Positions 1 through 8,854 of a stretch of 64,000 nucleotides of DNA are shown here, in pieces. A model generated the notes under the pieces. The model saw nothing but the letters and a program-made list of their open reading frames with translations, was not told the DNA's origin and ran no database searches. Source of the stretch: Ideonella benzenivorans (lineage in GTDB: Bacteria > Pseudomonadota > Gammaproteobacteria > Burkholderiales > Burkholderiaceae_C); NCBI RefSeq assembly GCF_020387415.1, contig NZ_JAGWCB010000006.1, positions 1-64,000 on the forward strand. The letters are read 5' to 3'. Numbering within the stretch: position 1 is the stretch's first letter; the number at the start of each line of letters is the position of its first letter. A program made the position numbers and the translations under genes.

Positions 1-74
1 CTGTAGCCCTGCTGGCGCAGCGCCGCCAGCGTCACGCGGTCTTCAGCTTGCAGCTGCCTGTATCTCATCTTCAT
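1..74 (-). CDS. IS30-family transposase, N-terminal fragment (continues beyond left edge)
   Basis: Read on the minus strand from ATG at 74 (or the in-frame ATG at 68), the frame gives MRYRQLQAEDRVTLAALRQQ and then G-Y at the window edge. This matches from memory the N-terminal helix-turn-helix opening of IS30-family transposases, which start with a short aromatic/basic stretch, then an E-(D/E)-R motif and a helix containing L-R-x-x-G. Only about 24 codons are visible, so the DDE catalytic core cannot be checked. The gene points out of the window, and its upstream side abuts a truncated methyltransferase, as expected of an insertion sequence that landed in that gene. Confidence 0.6.
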   Translation of the reverse strand, partial: MKMRYRQLQAEDRVTLAALRQQGY

Positions 75-126
75 CTTCACACCTTACCGGAGGGGCAAGG
101 TGTTGCACTTCGGATTTGAGAACGCC
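75..126. mobile_element. Probable outer end (inverted repeat region) of the IS30-type element
   Basis: This segment lies between the transposase start and the first residues that resemble a methyltransferase. A stretch from about 99 to 126 (GTGTTGCACTTCGG...) resembles, from memory, terminal inverted repeats of IS30-type elements. The methyltransferase similarity begins only with the codons after it. The exact boundary is inferred; the second inverted repeat and the target duplication lie outside the window. Confidence 0.35.
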
Positions 127-582
127 CTGGATTTGGCGAGAACCTCTCTCGGGCCCCTGGCTTCCCGAGTTCAACTGCACAATGGCTACGTCGAAGCGGC
201 GCCCATGGGGCCGTTCGATGCAGCGTCCTGTCTTCTGACGCTGCACTTCACCACCGAAGCTGACCGGCTCAGAACATTGCGTGAAATTCATTCGCGGCTG
301 AAGCCCGGAGGCGTCTTCGTCGCAATGCACTACAGCATCCCTCACAATCCTGAGGAGCGTGAGTTGTGGTTGTCCAGGTGCGCGGAGTTCGCCATCTCGT
401 CAGGAGTGGATCGGAATCAGGCGAGAACATCGGCAGAGTTGATCGGTCAACAACTGCCGATCCTTTCGCCCAAAGAAGACGAAGCGCTCATGCGAGAGGC
501 TGGTTTCAACGAAATCAGCACCTTCTATATCGGCTTGGCGTTTCGCGGCTGGGTGGCGCGTGCCTCGACTCAAGCGGATTAA
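100..582 (+). pseudogene. Class I SAM-dependent methyltransferase, 5'-truncated remnant
   Basis: The frame opens with GTG at 100 and encodes 160 residues. The C-terminal two thirds of a small class I methyltransferase can be read: a post-II segment (LDLARTSLGPLASRV), the acidic strand-4 motif with GPFDAASCLLTLHF, and the post-III segment LKPGGVFVAMHY, ending in FRGWVA. The N-terminal Rossmann strand with the glycine-rich SAM loop (motif I) is missing; relatives are about 220-240 residues. The first roughly nine codons look like insertion-sequence end rather than methyltransferase. I infer that the gene was cut by the IS30-type element at the left edge. It is probably non-functional because SAM binding needs motif I. 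Confidence 0.7.
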
Positions 583-780
583 GTATGCTGCGAACCGGCT
601 ATGAGTCCCACTCCGGCCTCCATGCTCAGCATAGGTGCCGGATAACTCACGCCGTCGAGCACACTACGGCATTTTGTCGCGCCATCTGAACTTTGCATCT
701 GGTGGCGATTATGTGCCCACTGACGTAGCCCGGTCTTCGATAGTATTACTCATACAGGGCATGCCTTCCGAGGGCGAGCG

Positions 781-1437
781 TTAATGGGTAGCACTAGCAG
801 CAACCCCCGGTTTCGCAGAGTTTTTTCCAATCACTGCGTCAAGTTGCTCGACCGGAATGAGTGCGTCAGCGGGGAACGTCGCGGCTAAGGTTGCGCGAGC
901 AGCCTTCAATTTTTCAGTCGTTGCGCGCAACTCAGGTACGGCGGCACTCAACTCCTCTTCAGCTTTGCCAAGCTCCTTTATGGCTTGGTCTGCGCTTCGT
1001 TTGGCGAAGTCGAAACCATAGCCCGATGATGTTCTGAGATCGTCAAGAGACTTCTCTGCAAAATCGTTTGCGCTGCTAAATGCTAAAGTCTTTCGATACT
1101 TTTGAAGCATGGCGCGAAGGTATTCCTGGCTGGCCTTTAAATAAGTAACTACGGGATCGGATACGGGGGCGGTCTTGGGGGACGAAATTGTTTGAACTTC
1201 AATAAGATGCTTGTCGACCTCTGAGATATCTAGCTCAAGCTTCTCGAAGAGCTCTTTGAAAGTTATTTTTGTATCTGCCTCTGTCTCATACCGCGCGGAG
1301 TTTGCAACTCGTAAAGATACGTTTTTGACGTGCGGCAAAAGAGCTTCCATGAACTGCCTCTGCTCATACTTTGAATATGAAAAATATGCCACTGCAGATA
1401 GTGCGATGGAAACTGCTACTAGAAATATCTTCTTCAT
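781..1437 (-). CDS. Hypothetical membrane-anchored coiled-coil protein
   Basis: This 218-residue protein is not recognised. It starts with a Lys-Lys pair and a single hydrophobic segment (about residues 4-20), which reads as an N-terminal membrane anchor or uncleaved signal. The rest is charged and helical, with an alanine/glutamate/lysine-rich stretch around residues 140-190 suggesting a coiled coil facing the periplasm. Base composition is clearly less GC-rich than the rest of the window and codon use is mixed, which points to horizontal acquisition together with the neighbouring IS and methyltransferase remnant. It appears to be transcribed alone; no function is assigned. Confidence 0.6.
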   Translation of the reverse strand: MKKIFLVAVSIALSAVAYFSYSKYEQRQFMEALLPHVKNVSLRVANSARYETEADTKITFKELFEKLELDISEVDKHLIEVQTISSPKTAPVSDPVVTYLKASQEYLRAMLQKYRKTLAFSSANDFAEKSLDDLRTSSGYGFDFAKRSADQAIKELGKAEEELSAAVPELRATTEKLKAARATLAATFPADALIPVEQLDAVIGKNSAKPGVAASATH

Positions 1438-1527
1438 TTTATCTTCCTGCTATGGCCGGTGTGGCTTTCTGAAGTTCAACGTCTCAGTCTGTGCAAGCGG
1501 ATGCTGTATGTCAGCTTGCCTCAAAGG

Positions 1528-1761
1528 CTAGACTCCACCTTGCCTGCGAAGAAATCTGCTTGGTTCATAGATGTGTTCGAGTGACTCACGATCAGTGCAT
1601 TTGGCTTTCTCCGTGATCAGTCTCATCTCATCATCAAGATCCTGGTCGAACATGACATGGTTTTCATGCGGCGGCAGCGGCGATGGGTGGTCGAAGAGTT
1701 TTCTTATGTTGTCATGCCTAGATTTCCATCGGGCTGAGTTTGCGCGTGTATCGAATTGCAA
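1528..1761 (-). CDS. Doubtful small ORF in accessory segment
   Basis: A 77-codon frame with only a TTG start near 1761 and no convincing ribosome binding site. The predicted peptide is hydrophilic and plausible in composition (contains HENHVMFDQDLDDEMRLI) but matches nothing I know. If it is not real, the stretch 1438-1869 holds no gene, only the palindrome at 1773-1792. It could also be the tail of a decayed gene of the same mobile segment. Confidence 0.25.
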   Translation of the reverse strand: MQFDTRANSARWKSRHDNIRKLFDHPSPLPPHENHVMFDQDLDDEMRLITEKAKCTDRESLEHIYEPSRFLRRQGGV

Positions 1762-1772
1762 ACGAGGGGGCG

Positions 1773-1792
1773 CATCCTCCCTCGGGAGGATG
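1773..1792. repeat. Perfect 20-bp palindrome (9-bp arms, 2-nt centre)
   Basis: The sequence CATCCTCCCTCGGGAGGATG pairs perfectly over 9 bp on each side of a TC centre. It lies about 80 nt beyond the stop codon of the minus-strand phosphatase gene and close to where GC content changes. It could be a transcription terminator stem (no T-run follows on the minus strand), a protein-binding site, or a boundary mark of the accessory segment. Confidence 0.55.
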
Positions 1793-1869
1793 AATCACCC
1801 AGGGGCTGTCAGGGTCTCCTTTTGGCAGCGCCGGACGATGGGTGAATGCGGCCAACGGCCGCAGCTTCG

Positions 1870-2199
1870 TCAGCCCTTCGACAAATGCCGCGTCACCCTG
1901 GCGCGCAGCAGCGCCACCAGCGCCGGGTCCATGTAGCGGTAGCGGTCTGGAATGCCCAGGCACACCACCGTCTTGCCGGTCAACTGCGGGCGAAAGCGCG
2001 CCTTCAGCCGTGCCTGGTGGTCGCGCTCCATCACGAAGATCAGGTCGGCCCAATCCACCAGTTCCGCCGTCAGCGGGTTTTCGGCGTCATGGTTCAGGCC
2101 GGCCGACAGGCATTCCACGCCCGGCGCGTCGGCAAACACCGCCTCGGCGGTGGGGCTGCGCCACTGGTTGCGGCTGCAGATGAAGAGGACGTTGGTCAA
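1870..2199 (-). CDS. Short low-molecular-weight protein tyrosine phosphatase family protein
   Basis: A 109-residue cytoplasmic protein. The phosphate-binding loop C-X5-R-S is seen at residues 8-15 (CSRNQWRS), preceded by a hydrophobic strand VLFI. The C-terminal part has the IPDRYRYMDPAL segment typical of the short (about 105-110 residue) branch of this family, shorter than classical Wzb/Etp phosphatases (about 145 residues). The probable reaction is hydrolysis of phosphotyrosine or small phosphoesters by way of the nucleophilic cysteine. It sits alone between the accessory segment and a divergent small membrane protein gene; the substrate is unknown. Confidence 0.8.
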   Translation of the reverse strand: MTNVLFICSRNQWRSPTAEAVFADAPGVECLSAGLNHDAENPLTAELVDWADLIFVMERDHQARLKARFRPQLTGKTVVCLGIPDRYRYMDPALVALLRARVTRHLSKG

Positions 2200-2239
2200 T
2201 GCGGATGAAAGTGGGCCGGCCCGTTACAGTGCGAGGCAG

Positions 2240-2254
2240 CTTGCCATCGGCAAG
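2240..2254. promoter_or_regulatory. Short inverted repeat upstream of small membrane protein gene
   Basis: CTTGCC and GGCAAG form perfect 6-bp arms around ATC, between the divergent phosphatase gene (starts 2199) and the membrane protein gene (starts 2305). It may be an operator for either gene; no regulator is encoded alongside. Confidence 0.25.
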
Positions 2255-2304
2255 ATTCGGGCGCTGGTATGTATCCGGCCCGGCAAGATGAGGTGACGCC
2301 AATC

Positions 2305-2676
2305 ATGCAAGGTTTGCGCGCGTTCGGGGCCATGCTGGCCTCGCTTCTGTTGGCCAACGGCTTGCTGTGGCATGTGCTGTCCGCCAATCTGGATGAGGGC
2401 ATCTATCCGCCCGAAGCTGATTCCATTGGCATCCCAATGATGAGCGCCATCGGCGGCTCCTTCGTGGCGCTGTTGGCGGTGGGGGTGGCTGTTTCGCTGC
2501 CTCGACGAGGACGCGTCTGGCGGCTTGTCGGCAGCGCCTTTGCCGTGTTCGCCACCTTGCTGGCTTTGCTCCTGGCATTGGCGTGGTGCAGCCCGCATCA
2601 CTTCCTGGCCGCTGCGGGCTTTCTGACCATGGCGCTGGCCAGCGCGTGGTCATGGTGGCAGGCTCGGCCTGTGTGA
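2305..2676 (+). CDS. Hypothetical small integral membrane protein
   Basis: This protein has 123 residues from the ATG at 2305, chosen because GAGGTG lies about 10 nt upstream; an earlier in-frame ATG at 2269 lacks a site. Four hydrophobic stretches are visible, around residues 5-25, 45-65, 72-92 and 98-115, separated by short basic loops. No family is recognised. It is probably an inner-membrane protein transcribed alone. Confidence 0.55.
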   Translation: MQGLRAFGAMLASLLLANGLLWHVLSANLDEGIYPPEADSIGIPMMSAIGGSFVALLAVGVAVSLPRRGRVWRLVGSAFAVFATLLALLLALAWCSPHHFLAAAGFLTMALASAWSWWQARPV

Positions 2677-2839
2677 ACAGGTTTGATCATCCATGCTCAG
2701 CCACCTCTCGCTTGCAGCGTCCAACCTGCAACTCGGTGGAGCCTGCCCATGCCGGTGCTGGCCATCGGTGGGGAACTGAGCGTGGGCCCAGCGGCTGCCG
2801 CTTCTGGCAGAGCCGTGAGCGCCTTGCAGCGCGCCGGAC

Positions 2840-3235
2840 CTACCGGCGCTTTCCGGGCCGCTCCATGGCGACCTCGGACGTCTTGAACCCCAGCTTCTCG
2901 TAGAAGGCCGACACGCCCGTGCGGCCGGCGCGCAGCACCCAGGTCATGCGCTCGTTGTCACCCATCGCCGTCTGCACCAGGGCCGAGCCGATGCCGCGGC
3001 CACGGTGTTCGCCGTCCACCACGACCATCGAGATGTAGCCATTGAACAGCCCATCGCTGATGGCTCTGAGGAAGCCGATGACCCGTGCTTGCTCAACCGC
3101 CACCAGGGCCACTTGCGAGCGATCCACCAGCTCGCGGAAGACAGCGGGGTCCTCCACACGCGGCCCCCAGCCATTGGCAGCCAGGAGCAGGCGGGCCGGT
3201 TCGATTTCCTCGGGCAGGATGGGGCGGATCTGCAT
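2840..3235 (-). CDS. GNAT-family N-acetyltransferase
   Basis: 131 residues from ATG 3235; this start begins with [10 protein letters not shown], the usual opening of the fold, and avoids overlapping the upstream gene. Motif A is clear at [17 protein letters not shown], where R-G-R-G-I-G forms the pyrophosphate-binding loop for acetyl-CoA. A C-terminal Y-E-K-L-G-F motif (motif B) is also present. It transfers an acetyl group to an unidentified amine. It follows the hypothetical gene at 3261-3767 on the same strand with 25 nt between them, so the two may be co-transcribed. Confidence 0.85.
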   Translation of the reverse strand: MQIRPILPEEIEPARLLLAANGWGPRVEDPAVFRELVDRSQVALVAVEQARVIGFLRAISDGLFNGYISMVVVDGEHRGRGIGSALVQTAMGDNERMTWVLRAGRTGVSAFYEKLGFKTSEVAMERPGKRR

Positions 3236-3260
3236 GGGTTTGATGTTGCGGGTGAGGCGC

Positions 3261-3767
3261 TCAGTCTCCGTCCATTTCGTCCAGTGCTTCACGCAGCTTC
3301 TGGATGTTGGCCTCGAAGTCTCCGTCGTCTTTCCACTTCTTCACCATGGCCACCACCTCATCCGCGGTGTACCGCTTGGCTTTGAGCTTGGCGATGTCCT
3401 CGACCATCTCGTCAAAGTCCTTCAGCGCCTTCTCTTTGCTCGAGTCAGCTTGGAAGTCCGCTTCATGGGCCTTCACGACCGGCACAAGCACGTCCAGGAT
3501 CCGCCCCAATTGGCGGCCATAGCTGTATTCGCTGCCAATGCGCTTCTCGGCCATGGGGTCCTTGGTCCCCACGATGTTGTAGTTGACCAGCCCCACCTGC
3601 CCGACGATCTCGCCCCAGGTCCTGATCCATTGGGTGACGTCGCCCGACAGGGGCCAGCGGTTTCCTTTCAGCAGCGCAATCTGCCAGGCCAGCCAGGCAT
3701 CGCCCAGGTCGGCCAAGGTCTTGGGGCTGTGTTTGGAAGAGGCCTGCTGCGTGGTGGCTGTTGCCAT
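3261..3767 (-). CDS. Hypothetical cytoplasmic protein
   Basis: 168 residues from ATG 3767, which has a GGGAG about 8 nt upstream; an alternative start at 3815 adds 16 low-complexity residues. The protein is soluble with a tryptophan-containing helical segment ([24 protein letters not shown]) and a strongly charged Lys/Glu/Asp C-terminus ending in EMDGD. The helical, alanine-rich build is faintly phasin-like, but I see no diagnostic motif. It is probably in an operon with the downstream GNAT gene. Confidence 0.55.
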   Translation of the reverse strand: MATATTQQASSKHSPKTLADLGDAWLAWQIALLKGNRWPLSGDVTQWIRTWGEIVGQVGLVNYNIVGTKDPMAEKRIGSEYSYGRQLGRILDVLVPVVKAHEADFQADSSKEKALKDFDEMVEDIAKLKAKRYTADEVVAMVKKWKDDGDFEANIQKLREALDEMDGD

Positions 3768-3841
3768 GGTGCTGCTCCCGGGCTGGGGCCCACGGGCGTG
3801 GGCGCTGTCCGCCATCGTGCATGACGCCAGCGCTCACGCCA

Positions 3842-4759
<918 letters not shown>

Positions 4760-4916
4760 GGGCGCAAAGCTAGCATGGCGTGGCGCGCCGGGGGTGGGTT
4801 TGAACCCTGGCGTGACGCGCATGAATGACCTGCACGCCACGCGCTGGGCAGGCGGGCGGCGCCTGCCTAAGCTGGCGGTGCCTTGTTGCCGACCTCTGCT
4901 GCTGAGCCTTGCCACC

Positions 4917-6350
4917 ATGTCCTCACCTGTTGCCGCGGCCTCGCCCGCCCTGCCGCCCGCTCCCTCTGCCGCCCCGGCCGTGGCCGATGGCCTGCCCACG
5001 CCGCGACGCTGGGTGGCCATGGCCGCGCTGCTGGGCGGCATCGTGCTGGTGGTGCTGGACATGACCATCGCCAACGTGGCGCTGCCCGCCATCGCCCAAG
5101 CCCTGCAGGCCACGCCGGCCCAGGCGGTGTGGGTGGCCACGGCCTACCAGCTGGCGGTGGTGATGTGCCTGCTGCCGGCCGCGGCCCTGGGTGAACGGGT
5201 GGGCTACCACCGGGTGTTCACCGGCGGGCTGCTGTTGTTCATCGCGGCCTCGGCCTTGTGCGCGGCGGCACCTTCGCTGCCCTGGCTGGTGGCCGGGCGC
5301 TGCCTGCAGGGCCTGGGCAGCGGGGCCGTCATGCCGGTGGGGCTGGCGCTGCTGCGCTTCACCTACCCGCGCCGGCTGCTGGGCCAGGCCATCGCCTGGA
5401 ACGCGCTGACGGTGGCCGCCGCGTCGGCCGCCGGCCCGGCGGCGGGGGCGGCGCTGCTGTCGGTGGCCAACTGGCCCTGGCTGTTCGCCATCAACCTGCC
5501 CATCGGCGCGCTGGTGCTGGCGGCCTGCGCCGGGCTGCCGCGGGTGGCGGGCTCGCACCGGCCGCTGGATGTGGGCAGCATCGCCCTGAACGCCGGGCTG
5601 TTCGCCGCCTTCGTGCTGGGCACCGACCGGCTGATGGACCAGCCCGCCCAGGGCGCCGCGCTGCTGGCGCTGGCGGCGGTGTGCGGCGTGGGCCTGGTGC
5701 GGCGCGAGCTGCCGCGCGCCGCGCCGCTCATTCCGCTGGATCTGCTGCGCAGCCACCCGTTTCGCATCTCCATCCTGGCCTCGGTCTGCTGCTTCACGGG
5801 GCAGATGGGCGCCACCGTGGCCACGCCCTTCTACCTGCTGCACGGCCTGGGCCAGAGCACCCTGGCCACCGGCCTGCTGATGACGCCCTGGCCGCTGGCG
5901 GTGATGCTGGCCGCCCCGCTGGCCGGCCGCCTGTCGGACCGGCTGCCCACCGCCTGGCTGTGCGCGGGCGGCGGTGCGGTGCTGGCCCTGGGCCTGGCCC
6001 TGTGCGCGGCGGTGCCGCTGCAGGGCCACCCCTGGCTGGGCGTGAGCGTGTTCACCGCGCTGGCTGGCGCGGGTTTCGGCTTCTTCCAGACGCCCAACAA
6101 CCGCAACATGCTGCTCAACGCCCCGCCCGAACGCAGCGGCGCGGCCGGGGGCGCCCAGGGCACCGCCCGCCTCACCGGCCAGACGCTGGGCAGCCTGATG
6201 ATGGGCCTGCTCTTCCACGTCCTGCCGGCCGGGCCCGCGGCCCGCTGGGGCCTGGCGGCATCGGCCGTGCTGGCGCTGGCGGCGGCGGGCATCAGCCTGC
6301 TGCGCAGCCCGGGGCGGGGCGCGGCCACAGCGCCTAGCATCGGGGCATGA
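4917..6350 (+). CDS. DHA2-type MFS drug/solute exporter
   Basis: 477 residues from ATG 4917. Fourteen hydrophobic segments can be counted. TM1 carries the DHA2 signature LDMTIANVALPAIA (about residues 43-56) and the first cytoplasmic loop has the G-E-R-x-G-Y motif A. Further antiporter features include the GLGSGAVMPVG segment (motif C-like region) before TM5. It is a proton-coupled exporter of the EmrB/QacA kind; the substrate cannot be read from sequence. Its stop overlaps the start of the alpha/beta hydrolase by 4 nt (ATGA), so the two are translationally coupled. Confidence 0.9.
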   Translation: MSSPVAAASPALPPAPSAAPAVADGLPTPRRWVAMAALLGGIVLVVLDMTIANVALPAIAQALQATPAQAVWVATAYQLAVVMCLLPAAALGERVGYHRVFTGGLLLFIAASALCAAAPSLPWLVAGRCLQGLGSGAVMPVGLALLRFTYPRRLLGQAIAWNALTVAAASAAGPAAGAALLSVANWPWLFAINLPIGALVLAACAGLPRVAGSHRPLDVGSIALNAGLFAAFVLGTDRLMDQPAQGAALLALAAVCGVGLVRRELPRAAPLIPLDLLRSHPFRISILASVCCFTGQMGATVATPFYLLHGLGQSTLATGLLMTPWPLAVMLAAPLAGRLSDRLPTAWLCAGGGAVLALGLALCAAVPLQGHPWLGVSVFTALAGAGFGFFQTPNNRNMLLNAPPERSGAAGGAQGTARLTGQTLGSLMMGLLFHVLPAGPAARWGLAASAVLALAAAGISLLRSPGRGAATAPSIGA

Positions 6351-7174
6351 CGCTGCCGCCCATTCCCACCCACGACCACTGGATCCCCACGCCGCAGGGC
6401 CGGCTGTTCGCCCGCCGCTGGACGCCGCCGCAGGCCGAGGGCGAGGCCCGCAGCCCCATCGTGCTGCTGCACGAATCGCTGGGCAGCGTCTCGGTCTGGC
6501 GGGATTTCCCCGCCCGGCTGGCGCGCGCCACCGGGCGCGAGGTGATCGCCTACGACCGGCTGGGCTTTGGCCGCTCGGACCCGCACCCCGGCGCCCTGGC
6601 GCTGAGCTTTGTGCAGGACGAGGCCCGCGAGGGCTTTGCGGCGCTGCGCGCGCAGCTGGGCATCGGCCGCTTCGTGGCCCTGGGCCACAGCGTGGGCGGC
6701 GGCATGGCCCTGGGCTGCGCCCACGCCTGGCCGGACGACTGCGAGGCCCTGGTGCTCGAATCGGCCCAGGCCTTTGTGGAGCCGCTGACGCTGGCCGGCA
6801 TCCGCGCGGCCGAAGCGCAGTTCGCCGCCGCAGGGCCGGACGGCGCCTCGCCCGCCATGGCCCGGCTGGCGGCGCACCACGGCGACAAGGCACCTTGGGT
6901 GCTGCGCGCCTGGGTGGACACCTGGCTGTCCAAAGACTTTGCCGACTGGAACCTGGACGCCCTGCTGCCCGGCTTGCGCTGCCCGCTGCTGGTGCTGCAC
7001 GGCGAGCAGGATGAATACGGCTCACCCGCCCAGCCCCAGCGCTTCATGGCGCTGGCCGGCGGCCCCGCCACGCTGGCCCTGCTGCCCGGCTGCGGCCATG
7101 TGCCGCACCGCCAGCACCCGCAGCAGGTGCTGGACGCTGTGGCGGGTTTCCTGGCGGATCTTCCGGTGGGCTGA
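6347..7174 (+). CDS. Alpha/beta-fold hydrolase
   Basis: 275 residues. The nucleophile elbow G-H-S-V-G-G lies near residue 113, the acid is probably Asp in HGEQDEYG (about residue 220), and the histidine lies in GCGHVPH (about residue 250). The oxyanion region is HESLGSVSVW near residue 43. It is a soluble esterase, lactonase or C-C hydrolase-type enzyme with unknown substrate. The ATGA overlap with the MFS exporter suggests that it modifies the compound exported by, or sensed with, that transporter. Confidence 0.85.
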   Translation: MTLPPIPTHDHWIPTPQGRLFARRWTPPQAEGEARSPIVLLHESLGSVSVWRDFPARLARATGREVIAYDRLGFGRSDPHPGALALSFVQDEAREGFAALRAQLGIGRFVALGHSVGGGMALGCAHAWPDDCEALVLESAQAFVEPLTLAGIRAAEAQFAAAGPDGASPAMARLAAHHGDKAPWVLRAWVDTWLSKDFADWNLDALLPGLRCPLLVLHGEQDEYGSPAQPQRFMALAGGPATLALLPGCGHVPHRQHPQQVLDAVAGFLADLPVG

Positions 7175-7198
7175 ACGGGAACTGCGCGCTCCGCGCTG

Positions 7199-7438
7199 TC
7201 AGCCCCCGTCACCCCGGCGGCGCTGCCGCTGGGCCTCCTGGGCTTCGGCCTCGCGGGCCAGCTCGGCCCGCTGGCGGTCGATCTCGGCGGCGTCCCGTTC
7301 CAGGCGGGCCAGGGTCGCCGCGTCAAAGCGCAGGCTCTCGGGCAGCGGGGCCTGGCAGGCCTCGCAATGTGCCAGCCGGCGGTTGAACACCGTGAAGCCA
7401 CAGGCCGGGCAGCGAAAACGGGTGGAGACGGTCATGGT
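7199..7438 (-). CDS. Small zinc-ribbon protein
   Basis: 79 residues from ATG 7438. Two CxxC pairs (CPAC near residue 9 and CEAC near residue 24) form a treble zinc ribbon. The C-terminal half is a charged Arg/Glu/Ala helix (about residues 38-75), probably a coiled coil. The target is unknown; proteins of this build act as nucleic-acid or protein adaptors. It is followed on the same strand by nothing and is preceded 20 nt upstream by the cupin gene, so the two could be co-transcribed. Confidence 0.7.
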   Translation of the reverse strand, partial: TMTVSTRFRCPACGFTVFNRRLAHCEACQAPLPESLRFDAATLARLERDAAEIDRQRAELAREAEAQEAQRQRRRGDGG

Positions 7439-7458
7439 CAGCCGGCAGCCTAACAAAT

Positions 7459-7830
7459 TCAGATCGGGATGGCGGGCGCCGCCTGGTCCGGCTCCGGTCC
7501 CCGGTGCAGCACCGTCAGCAGCAGCAGGCAGTCGGTGTGGGCCGTCACCGCATGCGGCTCGCCGGCGGGCACGGCCACCAGTTGGCCGGGGCGCAGCGGG
7601 CAGTCGCTGTCGGGGGTGGAGACTTCGGCCTCGCCGCGCAGGCATTGCACGGTGATCTCGCCGCGCACCTGGTGCTCACGCAAGGTGGTGCCGGCTTTCA
7701 GCACCAGGCGGATCAGTTGCAGGTGCGGCGTGCGCAGCAGGCTGGTGCTGCGCTCGGCGTTGGGCTGGTCCACACCGGCGTACAGGTCGATGACTTCGTC
7801 GTGGCAGGCGTGTTTGAGGGCCATGGTCAT
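7459..7830 (-). CDS. Cupin-domain protein
   Basis: 123 residues from ATG 7830. A single small beta-barrel is suggested by alternating strands with the partially conserved cupin motif 1 region (KAGTTLREHQVRGEITVQCLRGEAEV, where only E-H and E remain of the metal ligands) and motif 2 (LRPGQLVAVPAGEPHAV with the final His). It could bind a metal ion and act as a small dioxygenase, or be a non-catalytic sensor. No signal peptide is present. It lies between the zinc-ribbon and SRPBCC genes on the same strand. Confidence 0.75.
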   Translation of the reverse strand: MTMALKHACHDEVIDLYAGVDQPNAERSTSLLRTPHLQLIRLVLKAGTTLREHQVRGEITVQCLRGEAEVSTPDSDCPLRPGQLVAVPAGEPHAVTAHTDCLLLLTVLHRGPEPDQAAPAIPI

Positions 7831-7910
7831 GCTCCCGGCGCCGGGCTGGCGCGCATGCGGGAGTGATGCCAGAGTCCGGCCCGCCGCGTCAACCGGGTTG
7901 GGCCCAGGGC

Positions 7911-8366
7911 TCAGAAGTTTTCGGCGGGCAGGGTGGGCTTCACCAACGCCGCCAGCTGGTCCAGCGATTCCTGCCAACCCAGGTGGCACATCTCCAGCGG
8001 GACCAGCGCGGGGATGCCTTCCTGCGTGACGGTCAGGTCGGTGCCACAGGACACGGTGCGCAGCGTCACCGTGGTGATCATCTCGCCCGTCAGATTGGGG
8101 TCGTCGAAATGGTCGCTGTAGCGGATCGTCTCGTCGGGCACCAGGCGCAGGTAGGTGCCGCCGAAGGCGTGCGTCTGGCCGTTGCCGAAGTTGCGGAAGG
8201 ACATGCGGTAGCGCCCGCCCTCGCGGGCGTCCATCTCCTGCACCTGGGCCACGAAGCCCTTGGGCGGCAGCCACTTGCACATCGCCTCCGGGTCCAGGAA
8301 GGCGCGGTAGACCCGCTCGGGCGGTGCCTTGAGCACGCGGTGCAGGGTGATGGTGCGTTCGGCCAT
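7911..8366 (-). CDS. SRPBCC (AHSA1-like) domain protein
   Basis: 151 residues from ATG 8366. The opening RTITLHRVLKAPPERVYRAFLDPEAMCKWLPP is characteristic of the START/Bet v1-like AHSA1 family (strand, then V-(W/Y)-x-A-(F/L)-x-(D/T)-P, then W). The fold makes a deep hydrophobic cavity; these proteins bind small ligands, and some relatives stimulate Hsp90 ATPase. A tryptophan/aspartate motif near the C-terminus (GWQESLDQL) is also typical. Divergent from the PcaC-like gene at 8452. Confidence 0.85.
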   Translation of the reverse strand: MAERTITLHRVLKAPPERVYRAFLDPEAMCKWLPPKGFVAQVQEMDAREGGRYRMSFRNFGNGQTHAFGGTYLRLVPDETIRYSDHFDDPNLTGEMITTVTLRTVSCGTDLTVTQEGIPALVPLEMCHLGWQESLDQLAALVKPTLPAENF

Positions 8367-8451
8367 GGCGGTCTCCTCGAGGTCAGGCCCGGACACGGGC
8401 TGTTTCTAGAATCCCGGACGATTGCACCACCAACCCGCCAGGAGTCTCACG

Positions 8452-8838
8452 ATGACCACCGCCCCCAACAAGGATTTCGACAACGGCCTGGCCATGCGCA
8501 AGCAGGTGATGGGCGAGGCTTTCGTCGAGAAGGCCTTCAGCGGCCTGACCGAGTTCACCGCGCCGCTGCAGGAATACATCACCCGCAACGCCTGGGGCGA
8601 CACCTGGCAGCGCGAAGGCCTGGACCTGAAGACCCGCAGCCTCATCACCGTCGCCATGCTGACCGCGCTGGGCAAGTCGCATGAGCTGAAAGGCCATGTG
8701 CGCGGCGCGCTCAACAACGGCGCCACCCTGCAGGAGATCCAGGAGGTGCTGCTGCACGCCAGCATCTACTGCGGCGTGCCGGCGGCGGTGGAGGGCTTCC
8801 GCGCCGCGGCCGAGGTGATCGACGGGCCCAAGGCCTGA
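8452..8838 (+). CDS. Carboxymuconolactone decarboxylase family protein (PcaC-like)
   Basis: 128 residues from ATG 8452, preceded by CAGGAG. It aligns over its whole length, from memory, with gamma-carboxymuconolactone decarboxylase: N-terminal NGLAMRKQVMGEAFVEK, then RNAWGDTWQREGLDLKTRSLITVAML, then the LHASIYCGVPAAVEGF signature. The CxxC of AhpD peroxidases is absent, favouring a decarboxylase-like role. No other protocatechuate-pathway gene is nearby, so the substrate is uncertain and it may be a stand-alone family member. It is convergent with qorB, 16 nt apart. Confidence 0.85.
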   Translation: MTTAPNKDFDNGLAMRKQVMGEAFVEKAFSGLTEFTAPLQEYITRNAWGDTWQREGLDLKTRSLITVAMLTALGKSHELKGHVRGALNNGATLQEIQEVLLHASIYCGVPAAVEGFRAAAEVIDGPKA

Positions 8839-8854
8839 GCTCGTCGCGGCGGCG

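Noticed and set aside
583-780. Possible integron attC-like or small RNA element after the methyltransferase remnant
   Set aside because: No convincing core sites or stable hairpin with flanking T-run were found. The stretch appears to hold no gene.
4923-7025. A 700-codon minus-strand frame
   Set aside because: Antisense to the MFS exporter and hydrolase, which carry unmistakable motifs; the frame is Arg/Pro/Gly-rich.
8452-8838. Firm assignment as pcaC of a protocatechuate pathway
   Set aside because: Similarity is good, but no other pca gene is present in the window, so only the family name is used.
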